9,355 nt of DNA from the NCBI GenBank assembly GCA_029945495.1, contig JAQSCR010000330.1:2311-11665 (forward strand). The letters run 5' to 3'. A model generated the notes under the pieces. It saw only the letters and a list, made by a program, of their open reading frames with translations. It did not search any database and was not told where the DNA came from. Shown in pieces: positions 1-6,233 of this stretch (position 1 is the first letter of the stretch; each line of letters starts with the position of its first letter). A program made the translations under genes and the position numbers. The stretch comes from Pseudolabrys sp. GTDB taxonomy: Bacteria > Pseudomonadota > Alphaproteobacteria > Rhizobiales > Xanthobacteraceae.

Positions 1-22
1 GGGGTGGGGTCGGGGGTGGGGG
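1..22 (+). other. G-quadruplex-forming run cluster
   Basis: Four runs of 4-5 guanines (1-4, 6-9, 12-16, 18-22) are separated by loops of only one or two bases (T, TC, T). This fits the strict consensus for a stable G-quadruplex on the plus strand. It lies downstream of the leftward SDR gene and is also the left arm of a larger inverted repeat. It touches the window edge, so its true left border is unknown. Folding is inferred from pattern only. Confidence 0.55.
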
Positions 23-61
23 CGCTTAGCTGCGCAAACAACCAACACCCCCCACCCCGAC
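9..61. repeat. Imperfect inverted repeat, REP-like
   Basis: The G-rich arm 9-22 is complementary to the C-rich arm 48-61 (CCCCCCACCCCGAC), apart from one bulged or shifted G. The 25-base loop contains no recognisable gene. C-rich blocks of the type CCCCCCACCCC next to short hairpins are familiar in intergenic palindromic elements of rhizobial-type genomes. Membership of a dispersed family is inferred, because only one copy is visible here. Confidence 0.5.
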
Positions 62-87
62 AAGCATCGCTGACGCGACGCTTGTCG
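58..87. repeat. Hairpin, 12 bp stem with one mismatch
   Basis: CGACAAGC (58-65) pairs with GCTTGTCG (80-87). After an A66/C79 mismatch, TCGC (67-70) pairs with GCGA (75-78), closing a TGAC loop (71-74). It follows the C-rich arm of the neighbouring repeat. It lies 38 bases past the stop of the leftward SDR and has no T-run after it on that strand. It is therefore not a classical intrinsic terminator, though it could protect a 3' end or be part of a mobile palindromic element. Confidence 0.55.
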
Positions 88-90
88 ACA

Positions 91-114
91 CTCCCCGCCG
101 CTTCGCGGGGGGAG
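91..114. repeat. GC-rich hairpin after the leftward SDR gene
   Basis: CCCCGC (93-98) pairs with GCGGGG (105-110) around the loop CGCTTC. Flanking CT (91-92) and AG (113-114) could extend the stem past two extra Gs. It starts 11 bases beyond the SDR stop codon on the minus strand and is the structure closest to that gene's 3' end. No U-tract follows, so a terminator role is possible but not shown. Confidence 0.4.
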
Positions 115-124
115 GGAAAGAAAA

Positions 125-913
125 TCAATAATACCCCGGCGTGCCGCCGCCATCGACGACGATGGCGGTGCCCTGGAGATGGCGCGCCTTCGGGCTCGCC
201 AGATACAGCGCCAGTTCGGCGATGTCTTCCGGCTGGCCGATGCGGCGCAGGCCGCTCTTGCTCACCGCCTCGGCGCGTACCTGCTCGATCGTCTTGTCCT
301 GCGCCTTGGCGTATTGCGCGTATAGTTGCTCGACACGGTCGGTCTGCGTCGAGCCGGGATGGATGACATTGATGTTGATGTCGTCTTTGTTGCCCAGCGC
401 GGTGAGGCCCTTGGAAAAATTGGCGAAGGCGGCGTTGACCGCGCCGCCGACCAGAAATTCCGGCCCCGGCGTGCGCGCGGCGGCGCCGATGATATTGACG
501 ATGCTGCCATGGGCGTCCTTCAGCAGCGGCCAGAACTGCCGCGTCAGCCGCACCGCGCCGAAGAATTTCAATGCGAAGCCGTCGGTCCATTCGGCGTCGG
601 GCTGATCGGAAAACTTGCCGCCCTTGGTGGCGCCGGCATTGTTGACCAGCACGTCGCAACGGTTGAAGCATTGTTTCACCTGATCGAAGACCTGCTGGCA
701 GCCATCGAGCGTGCGCAGATCGCCGGCAATGGTCATCGGCGCCAGACCGCCGGTAGCGGCGATGGCCTTGGCCGCGTCGGTGAGATTGGCGGCGTTGGCG
801 GCCGCCAGCACCGTCTGCGCGCCCTCGCGCGCGAAGGCCAGTGCGATTGCCCGGCCGATGCCGCGGCTGCCGCCGCTGACGACCACGACTTTTCCGGCGA
901 ATTCCTTCGGCAT
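125..913 (-). CDS. SDR-fold protein lacking the classical catalytic tetrad
   Basis: This 262-residue protein has the normal length and fold pattern of a classical short-chain dehydrogenase/reductase. The nucleotide-binding motif SGGSRGIG is at 13-20, the acidic turn GDL at 64-66, NNAG at 91-94, an IHPG segment at 184-187, and the C-terminal VVDGG at 252-256. Aligned with the SDR at the other end of the window, the catalytic Asn, Ser, Tyr and Lys become K116, G143, G156 and N160. The Ser-Tyr-Lys spacing of 13 and 4 is kept exactly, so the substitutions are not an alignment artefact. The gene is intact and not decayed. It may therefore bind NAD(P)(H) and act by another mechanism or as a non-catalytic partner; I believe a bacterial SDR subgroup shares this pattern, but that is from memory. 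The start at 913 is chosen over upstream ATGs (928, 937) because GGGGAG (926-921) lies 7 bases before it. It is transcribed divergently from the molybdenum hydroxylase genes. The specific reaction is unknown. Confidence 0.93.
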   Translation of the reverse strand: MPKEFAGKVVVVSGGSRGIGRAIALAFAREGAQTVLAAANAANLTDAAKAIAATGGLAPMTIAGDLRTLDGCQQVFDQVKQCFNRCDVLVNNAGATKGGKFSDQPDAEWTDGFALKFFGAVRLTRQFWPLLKDAHGSIVNIIGAAARTPGPEFLVGGAVNAAFANFSKGLTALGNKDDININVIHPGSTQTDRVEQLYAQYAKAQDKTIEQVRAEAVSKSGLRRIGQPEDIAELALYLASPKARHLQGTAIVVDGGGTPGYY

Positions 914-920
914 GCGTGTT

Positions 921-945
921 CTCCCCATTCTTTGCACGGGTTATA
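921..945 (-). promoter_or_regulatory. Candidate -10 and RBS of the leftward SDR
   Basis: On the minus strand TATAAC (945-940) matches 5 of 6 bases of a sigma70 -10 box. The ribosome-binding sequence GGGGAG (926-921) follows, 7 bases before the ATG at 913. No good -35 hexamer sits 16-18 bases upstream, so the promoter call is weak while the RBS is good. The -10 overlaps where the longest reading frame would start, which supports the shorter start. Confidence 0.4.
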
Positions 946-972
946 CGCGGCCTGTCGCGCGCCCGCCACACA

Positions 973-1000
973 TTGACCTGACCGCTTTCCCGGTCACAAT
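973..1000 (+). promoter_or_regulatory. Candidate sigma70 promoter for the hydroxylase operon
   Basis: TTGACC (973-978, 5 of 6 consensus) and CACAAT (995-1000, 4 of 6) are separated by 16 bases. Transcription would begin near 1007, giving a leader of only about 15 bases with the RBS GAGGGGG (1012-1018) before the GTG start at 1023. Its position in the divergent intergenic region ahead of a tightly packed gene run supports it, but the -10 is imperfect. Confidence 0.4.
979..996. promoter_or_regulatory. Perfect inverted repeat, candidate operator
   Basis: TGACCG (979-984) and CGGTCA (991-996) are perfect 6-base arms around a 6-base centre. They fill the spacer of the candidate rightward promoter and touch its -10. 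A further direct half-site, TTGACC, lies immediately upstream at 973-978. This arrangement is what a dimeric repressor site would look like. No regulator gene is present in the window, so the cognate protein is unknown. Confidence 0.42.
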
Positions 1001-1022
1001 GCAAAAAACGCGAGGGGGAAAC

Positions 1023-1862
1023 GTGAAGCCGGCGCCATTTGCATACAAGAAGGTCCGCGCGCTCGACGAGGCGATCGCGCTGATGGGCGAGAACCTAGAT
1101 GCCCGCCTGCTCGCCGGCGGGCAGAGCCTGATGGCGACGCTCAACATGCGGCTGTCGGCGCCCAATCTGCTGATCGACATCAACGGCATCGGCGGGCTCG
1201 ACGGGATTGCCCGCAACGGCGATACAATCGAGATCGGCGCGCTGACGCGCCATGTCCAGGCCGAACGCTCGGACACGATCGCCCGCTATGCGCCGCTGAT
1301 CGCGCGCGCCATGCCTTTCATCGGCCACGCCGCCATCCGCAACCGTGGCACTTTGGGCGGCTCGATCGCCTTCGCCGATCCGGCGGCGGAATTGCCGGCC
1401 TGCCTGCTGGCGCTCGATGGCGAAGTGACGGCGCAAGGCCCGAAGGGCAAGCGCAGCATCCGGACGAGCGACTATTTCAAGGGCCTTTACGAGACCGCGC
1501 TCGGCCCGCAAGAGATTTTGACCGCCATTCGCCTGCCGGCCGCCGATGGCAACACCCGCACCGGTTTTGCCGAACTGGCGCGGCGGCATGGCGACTACGC
1601 CATTGTCGGGCTCGCGGCCAGCGCCCGCGCCGACGGCAAGGGGCTGAAAGATGTGCGGCTCGCCTATTTCGGCGTCGGCAATACGCCGCTGCGCGCAACG
1701 AAATCGGAAGCGGCGCTGGCCGGCGGCGATGTCGATGCCGCCGTCGCCGCGCTCGATCTCGATCCGCACGACGACATCCAGGCCAGTGCAGCGGTGAAGA
1801 AGCATCTCGCCGGCGTGCTGCTGCGGCGCGTCGCCGCGCAATTGATGGAGCGGCAGCCATGA
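1023..1862 (+). CDS. Molybdenum hydroxylase FAD-binding (medium) subunit
   Basis: This 279-residue protein is the flavin subunit of a three-part molybdenum hydroxylase (CoxM/CutM type). In this family it passes electrons from the 2Fe-2S clusters of the small subunit to FAD and on to an acceptor. Visible motifs are the FAD pyrophosphate loop AGGQS (31-35) followed by LNMRL (40-44), the second FAD motif RNRGTLGGSIAFADPAAE (107-123 region), and YAIVGLAA (192-199) leading into the C-terminal CO_deh_flav_C-like domain. Length is typical for the family (about 270-290). The GTG at 1023 is chosen because GAGGGGG (1012-1018) lies 4 bases upstream; an in-frame ATG at 999 would overlap the candidate promoter. 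Its stop overlaps the next start by 4 bases (ATGA), implying coupled translation and equal subunit supply. The substrate is set by the large subunit, not this one. Confidence 0.95.
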   Translation: MKPAPFAYKKVRALDEAIALMGENLDARLLAGGQSLMATLNMRLSAPNLLIDINGIGGLDGIARNGDTIEIGALTRHVQAERSDTIARYAPLIARAMPFIGHAAIRNRGTLGGSIAFADPAAELPACLLALDGEVTAQGPKGKRSIRTSDYFKGLYETALGPQEILTAIRLPAADGNTRTGFAELARRHGDYAIVGLAASARADGKGLKDVRLAYFGVGNTPLRATKSEAALAGGDVDAAVAALDLDPHDDIQASAAVKKHLAGVLLRRVAAQLMERQP

Positions 1863-2368
1863 GCATGGATATGGACATCACCCTCACCGTCAATGGCGAA
1901 GCCGTTTCCGAGCGCGTCGAAGCGCGCAAGACGCTAGTCGACTTTGTCCGCGAGGACCTCGGCCTCACCGGCAGCCATGTCGGCTGCGAGCACGGCGTCT
2001 GCGGCGCCTGCACCATGCGCGTCGACGGCGTCATCGTGCGCGGCTGCCTGATGCTGGCGGTGCAATGCGATGGCGCCGTGGTGGAAACCATCGAGGGCCT
2101 GTCCGATAGCGGCGAAGTCGCCGACCTGCAGGCGGCGTTCGAGCAACGCAACGCCTTGCAGTGCGGCTACTGCACGCCCGGCATGCTGACCGCGGCGCAG
2201 GAACTTTTGCAGCAGGCACAAGCCAATAATGCCGTGCCAAGCCGCGAGGAGATCCGCGAGCACATTTCCGGCAATTACTGCCGCTGCACCGGCTATCACG
2301 CCATCGTCGACGCGGTGGAATCGGTGGCCCAAGAACGCTCGAAGGCGCGCGCGGGGGCGCAATCATGA
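1859..2368 (+). CDS. Molybdenum hydroxylase 2Fe-2S (small) subunit
   Basis: This 169-residue protein carries two 2Fe-2S clusters that relay electrons from the molybdenum centre to the FAD subunit. All eight ligand cysteines are present. The plant-ferredoxin-type N-terminal domain has C43, C48, C51 and C63 (GCEHGVCGAC followed by a later Cys). The helical C-terminal domain has C102 and C105 (QCGYCTPGM) and C141 and C143 (CRCTGY). Length matches CoxS-like proteins (about 155-170). No Tat signal is seen, so the complex is probably cytoplasmic. The ATG at 1859 is preceded by GGAG (1847-1850); in-frame ATGs at 1865 and 1871 are possible alternatives. Both ends overlap neighbours by ATGA, so the three subunits are very likely co-translated. 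Confidence 0.97.
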   Translation: MSMDMDITLTVNGEAVSERVEARKTLVDFVREDLGLTGSHVGCEHGVCGACTMRVDGVIVRGCLMLAVQCDGAVVETIEGLSDSGEVADLQAAFEQRNALQCGYCTPGMLTAAQELLQQAQANNAVPSREEIREHISGNYCRCTGYHAIVDAVESVAQERSKARAGAQS

Positions 2369-4761
2369 AAATCACGCCCGACTCGCCCCCCGTCCTCTCC
2401 GCGCTCGACCGGCCGAATTCCTATATCGGCCGCGCGGTGCCACGGCCGAACCTGCACCGGCTGACGCAAGGCCGCGGCCAATACGTCAGCGACGTCACGC
2501 TGCCGCGCATGACGCATGTCGCCTTCCTGCGCTCGCCGCATGCGCATGCGCGCATCGTCTCGATCGCCACCGAAGCTGCCAAGAAAGCGCCCGGCGTCGT
2601 CGCCGTCGTCACCGGTGCGGAACTGGCCAAGGTGATGACGCCCTGGGTCGGCGTGCTGACCCATCTCAAGGGCATCAAGTCGGCGCCGCAATATCCGATC
2701 GCGGTCGACCGCGCCTGCTGGCAGGGCGAAGCAGTCTGTGCCGTGGTGGCGAAGACGCGCGCCCAGGCCGAGGATGCCTGCGAGCTGATCGACATTGTTT
2801 ATGAGGAGCTGCCGGCGGTCACCGATCCGGAGACCGCGCTCGACGCCGCGACACCGGTGATCCACGAAAGCCTCGGCGACAATATCTGCTTCGAGCGCAA
2901 GCTCGATGTCGGCGAAGTCGACAAGGCCTTCGCCGCATCCGACGCGGTGGTGGAAGCCACCTTCGTCTGTGGCCGCCACACCGGCGTCACCACCGAGCCG
3001 CGCGCCATCATCGCCGACTGGAATGAAGGCGAGCAGCGCCTGACCGTCTATCAGGGCACGCAGGCGCCGCACATGATGCAGAACCTGTTCGCCAAGCATC
3101 TCGACCTGTCCGAATCGCAGGTGCGCGTGCTGACCAAGGATGTCGGCGGCTCGTTCGGCATCAAGGTGCACACCTATGCGGACGAGATGGCGACGGTGGC
3201 GCTCGCGCGGCTGCTCAAGCGGCCGGTCAAGTTCGTCGCCGACCGCATCGAAAGCTTCGTTACCGACATTCACGCCCGCGACCACCGCATCAAGGGCAAG
3301 ATCGGCGTCACCAAAGACGGCGTCATCACCGCCTTCGAGATCGACGACTTGACCGGCATCGGCCCCTACTCGGTCTATCCGCGCACCTCGGGCATCGAGG
3401 CCAACCAGGTCGTCAACCTCACCGGCGGTCCGTACAACTGCCCGAATTACCGGGCGCAGACACGCGTCGTGTTCCAGAACAAGAACGTGATGTGCCAGTA
3501 TCGCGCCGTCGGCCATCCGATCGCGGTCGCGGTCACCGAGGGCCTGGTCGAACTCGCCGCCGCCAAGATCGGCATGGACCCGCTGGAAATCCGCCGGCGC
3601 AATCTGTTCCCCGACGATGGCTATCCCGCGCAGACGGCGTCCGGCCTCAAGCTCGAGCAACTGTCGCATCACGAGGCGCTCGCCCACCTCGACACGATGA
3701 TCAATTATGCCGGCTTACGCGCCGAGCAGAAGGCGCTGCGCGAGAAGCACATCTATCGCGGCATCGGCTTCGCCAGCTTCATCGAGGTGACCAATCCGTC
3801 GGCGGCCTTCTACGGCGTCGGCGGCGCCCGGATCACCTCGCAGGACGGCGCCACCGTCAAGCTCGACGCGCAGGGCTTGCTGACCATTCACTCCGGCGTG
3901 ACCGAACAAGGCCAGGGCACCGAGGCGGTGCTGGCGCAATGCGTCGCCTCATCGTTCGGCATTTCGATGGATCGCGTGCGCGTCGTCACCGGCGACACCG
4001 ACAACACGCCGTATGGCGGCGGCACCTGGGCCTCGCGCGCCGCCGGCATCGGCGGCGAAGCGGCGTGGCAGGCCGGCAAGGCCTTGCGCGGCAATGTGCT
4101 GGCCGTCGCCGGCGCGATGTTGCAGGCCAGACCCGAAGACCTCGACATCCGCGATGGCGTCGTTGTCGACAAAGCAACCGGCGCCGAACGCCTCGGCCTC
4201 GACGAACTGGCGCGCGTCGCCTATTTTCGCCCCGACACGCTGCCGCCCGGCTTCCAGGCCGAGCTGATGGCGACGCGTCATTACGTGCCGCGCGGCTGGC
4301 CGTTCGCTTTCACCAACGGCATTCAGGCGAGTTATCTCGAAGTCGACACCGACACCGGATTCGTCAAGCTGCTGCGGCACTGGTGCGTCGAAGACTGCGG
4401 CACCATCATCAATCCGCAGCTCGTGGACGAACAGATACGCGGCGGCGTGGTGCAGGGTATCGGCGCGGCGTTGTTCGAGCAGTGCCTTTATGACGAGCGC
4501 GGCCAGATGCTCAACGGCAACATGGCCGACTATCTGGTGCCGATGGCAGTGGAAATGCCGGACATCGATTGCGGCCATGTCGTCTCGCCGACCGCCGATT
4601 CGGAACTCGGCGCCAAGGGCGCTGGCGAGGCCGGCACCGCCGGCGCGCCGGCCTGCATCATGAACGCGATCAACGACGCGCTGCGCCCGCTCGGCGCCGC
4701 GCCGTTGACCGACATGCCTTTCACACCCGGAAAGATTCTCGCGGCGCTGGGCAAAATCTAG
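2365..4761 (+). CDS. Molybdenum hydroxylase molybdopterin-binding (large) subunit
   Basis: This 798-residue protein is the catalytic subunit that hydroxylates the substrate at the molybdenum-cytosine-dinucleotide-type centre. The N-terminal a/b-hammerhead region is seen in FLRSPHAHARI, near 52-62. Cofactor-binding motifs follow: DVGGSFGIK (259-267), QYRAVGHP (378-385), and EQGQGTEAVLAQ with GDT...SR near 513-560. The C-terminal catalytic loop GAKGAGEAG has the conserved base at E755. At the position of the CO dehydrogenase active-site cysteine (AYxCSFR) it has A381, so it is not form I CO dehydrogenase. The more common AYRGxGRPE form is also altered (Q378, H384, I386), which should reshape substrate binding. 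It is slightly longer than the typical 750-790. A G-rich RBS (2353-2357) and the ATGA overlap fix the start. The substrate is unknown; N-heterocycles and aldehydes are common for relatives. No CoxD/CoxF-type maturation gene lies in the window. Confidence 0.95.
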   Translation: MKITPDSPPVLSALDRPNSYIGRAVPRPNLHRLTQGRGQYVSDVTLPRMTHVAFLRSPHAHARIVSIATEAAKKAPGVVAVVTGAELAKVMTPWVGVLTHLKGIKSAPQYPIAVDRACWQGEAVCAVVAKTRAQAEDACELIDIVYEELPAVTDPETALDAATPVIHESLGDNICFERKLDVGEVDKAFAASDAVVEATFVCGRHTGVTTEPRAIIADWNEGEQRLTVYQGTQAPHMMQNLFAKHLDLSESQVRVLTKDVGGSFGIKVHTYADEMATVALARLLKRPVKFVADRIESFVTDIHARDHRIKGKIGVTKDGVITAFEIDDLTGIGPYSVYPRTSGIEANQVVNLTGGPYNCPNYRAQTRVVFQNKNVMCQYRAVGHPIAVAVTEGLVELAAAKIGMDPLEIRRRNLFPDDGYPAQTASGLKLEQLSHHEALAHLDTMINYAGLRAEQKALREKHIYRGIGFASFIEVTNPSAAFYGVGGARITSQDGATVKLDAQGLLTIHSGVTEQGQGTEAVLAQCVASSFGISMDRVRVVTGDTDNTPYGGGTWASRAAGIGGEAAWQAGKALRGNVLAVAGAMLQARPEDLDIRDGVVVDKATGAERLGLDELARVAYFRPDTLPPGFQAELMATRHYVPRGWPFAFTNGIQASYLEVDTDTGFVKLLRHWCVEDCGTIINPQLVDEQIRGGVVQGIGAALFEQCLYDERGQMLNGNMADYLVPMAVEMPDIDCGHVVSPTADSELGAKGAGEAGTAGAPACIMNAINDALRPLGAAPLTDMPFTPGKILAALGKI

Positions 4762-4854
4762 CGCCGCGCGGTGCCCACGCTTGAAGTCGCACCGTTGCCT
4801 GGCGCAATATCCGGCAACGATACTGCAATTTCGGAAGCGGGAAGGAAACGCGCC
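4762..4854 (+). promoter_or_regulatory. Intergenic gap with inverted repeat (4793-4819)
   Basis: This 93-base gap is the only sizeable break in the rightward gene run. CGTTGCC (4793-4799) and GGCAACG (4813-4819) form perfect 7-base arms around a 13-base centre. The sequence could be an operator for a second promoter or a hairpin that tunes expression between the hydroxylase and the later genes. Possible promoter hexamers such as TTGCCT (4795-4800) with GATACT (4819-4824) are weak. The RBS AAGGA (4842-4846) of the next gene is clear. Confidence 0.4.
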
Positions 4855-5817
4855 ATGAACATCAAGGTCGGCAAAGAAGCCGTCGCCGAGGCCTCGAAGA
4901 AGCTGTCGAACTGGGGCCGCTGGGGCAAGGACGACCACGTCGGCACACTCAACCACGTCACGCCGGAAGACATCGTCAACGCCGCCAGGCTGATCCGCAC
5001 CGGCAAGGTATTCGCGCTCGGCATGGCGCTCGACGCCAAGGGCCCGCAGAACGGCCTGTTCGGCGGCCGCTTCAATCCGATCCACCAGATGCTGGCGACC
5101 GGCACCGATGCCGCAGCCGGCCGGCAGGACTGGAACAATCTGCGCTATGCCGACGACACCATCATGCTTTGCGTTCAGGGTGCGACGCATTGGGACGCGC
5201 TCGGCCACATCTTCTACGAGGACAAGGCCTATAACGGCCACGACGCCAACCTGATCGACTCCAAAGGTCTCGGCGTGCTCGGCATCGAGCATTCGCGGGA
5301 CAAGATGGTCGGCCGCGGCGTGTTGCTCGATATCGCGCGCTTCCGCGGCGTGCCGTGGCTCAAGGACGGCGAAGGCATTTCCAACGACGAACTCGATCGC
5401 TGCGCCAAGCAGCAGAACGTGCAAATCCGCAAGGGCGATTTCGTCATCGTCCGCACCGGCCAGATGGAACGCTGCTATGCCGAAGGCGAATGGGGCGGCT
5501 ATGCCGGCGGCGACGCACCGGGCGTCAAGTTCGAGAACTGCTACTGGTGCCAGGACAAGCAGATCGCCGCGATCTGCACCGATACCTGGGGCGTCGAGGT
5601 GCGGCCGAATGAAACTACCGGTCCCGATCAGCCAAACCAGCCGTGGCACTGGGTCGTCATTCCGGCCATGGGCCTGTGCATGGGCGAGATGTTCGATCTC
5701 AAGGATCTGGCCAAGGACTGCGCCGAAGATAACGTCTACGAATTCTTTTTCTGCGGCCCGCCGCTGGTTATCACCGGCGGCACTGGCTCGCCGCTCAATC
5801 CCCAGGCGATCAAATGA
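4855..5817 (+). CDS. Cyclase-family metal-dependent hydrolase
   Basis: This 320-residue protein belongs to the cyclase / kynurenine-formamidase-like family (PF04199 type), whose members hydrolyse amide, lactam or similar bonds with a bound divalent metal. The opening SNWGRWGKDD (18-27) with GTLNHVTPEDI (30-40) is typical of the larger members (about 310-330 residues). The metal-site region is QGATHWDALGH (108-118), giving ligands H112, D114 and H118; GRGVLLDI (153-160) follows. In KynB-type enzymes the motif is HxGTHxDxPxH, and here Q108 stands where its first histidine would be. I recall Gln in that position as normal in the large subgroup. Isatin hydrolase and kynurenine formamidase are characterised relatives, so ring or amide opening after molybdenum-dependent hydroxylation is a reasonable inference. 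The start at 4855 has AAGGA 8 bases upstream. Its stop overlaps the HIT gene by ATGA. Confidence 0.9.
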   Translation: MNIKVGKEAVAEASKKLSNWGRWGKDDHVGTLNHVTPEDIVNAARLIRTGKVFALGMALDAKGPQNGLFGGRFNPIHQMLATGTDAAAGRQDWNNLRYADDTIMLCVQGATHWDALGHIFYEDKAYNGHDANLIDSKGLGVLGIEHSRDKMVGRGVLLDIARFRGVPWLKDGEGISNDELDRCAKQQNVQIRKGDFVIVRTGQMERCYAEGEWGGYAGGDAPGVKFENCYWCQDKQIAAICTDTWGVEVRPNETTGPDQPNQPWHWVVIPAMGLCMGEMFDLKDLAKDCAEDNVYEFFFCGPPLVITGGTGSPLNPQAIK

Positions 5818-6191
5818 CCGAAGCCCGCTGCGAGCTCTGCACGCCGGACAGTGTGCTCATCGAGGACGCGCTCGCTTACGTCCGCTACGACAGCAACAGC
5901 CTGGCGCAGGGCCACATTCTGGTCGTACCGCGCCGTCACGTCGGCAACTTCTTCGACATGACGGCCGAAGAAAAGACAGCGGTCATGTCGCTCCTCGATC
6001 GCGCTCAAGAGATCGTCACCAGGCAGCACAGGCCGGACGGCTATAACATCGGCGTCAATGTCGGAGCCGCCGCTGGCCAGTCGCGGATGCACGTTCACGT
6101 CCACTTGATCCCACGCTATACAGGGGACGTCGCCGACCCACGCGGCGGCATCCGTTGCGTGCTCGCTCGGCGCGCGTCGCCATCGCATTGA
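5814..6191 (+). CDS. HIT-family nucleotide-binding hydrolase
   Basis: This 125-residue protein has the histidine-triad signature HVHVHLIPR starting at H93. H93, H95 and H97 form the triad, and H95 corresponds to the nucleophile in Hint-type enzymes. An N-terminal CELC pair (6-9), LAQGHILVVPRRH (30-42) and N79 upstream of the triad are as expected for the family. The end, DPRGGIR plus eleven residues, is a little shorter than the usual bacterial HIT tail but looks complete. HIT proteins hydrolyse or transfer nucleotidyl groups, for example AMP joined to amines, acyl groups or sugars. The gene overlaps the cyclase stop by 4 bases, so it is translationally coupled to it. A role in removing adenylated by-products or in a nucleotide-linked step is speculative. 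Confidence 0.92.
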   Translation: MTEARCELCTPDSVLIEDALAYVRYDSNSLAQGHILVVPRRHVGNFFDMTAEEKTAVMSLLDRAQEIVTRQHRPDGYNIGVNVGAAAGQSRMHVHVHLIPRYTGDVADPRGGIRCVLARRASPSH

Positions 6192-6221
6192 ACAACTCGG
6201 GCGCGTGGGCTGCTGAAACGT

Positions 6222-6227
6222 AAGGAG
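6222..6227 (+). promoter_or_regulatory. Strong Shine-Dalgarno of the HisD-like gene
   Basis: AAGGAG ends 6 bases before the ATG at 6234 and is close to a perfect anti-Shine-Dalgarno match. It lies in a 42-base gap after the HIT gene in which I see no promoter. It is the best RBS in the rightward run, suggesting that this enzyme is made in larger amounts than its 4-base-overlap neighbours. Confidence 0.65.
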
Positions 6228-6233
6228 AAGACT

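Noticed and set aside
914..937. Upstream ATG starts (928, 937) for the leftward SDR
   Set aside because: They would add eight residues not typical of the family, and no RBS precedes them, while GGGGAG lies 7 bases before 913.
999..1022. ATG at 999 as start of the FAD subunit
   Set aside because: It overlaps the candidate -10 box and lacks an RBS; GAGGGGG is correctly spaced for the GTG at 1023.
2296..3687. 463-residue open frame on the minus strand
   Set aside because: It lies antisense to the motif-rich large subunit, is rich in Arg, Asp, Ala and Gly of shadow type, and shows no recognisable domain. Long antisense frames are expected in GC-rich genes.
1023..4761. Aerobic CO dehydrogenase (coxMSL)
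   Set aside because: The subunit order matches, but the large subunit lacks the AYxCSFR loop with its active-site cysteine, having QYRAVGH instead.
3949..5649. 566-residue open frame on the minus strand
   Set aside because: It runs across the 3' half of the large subunit, an intergenic gap and the cyclase gene, all well supported on the plus strand. It has His/Arg/Ala-rich low-information content and no motif.
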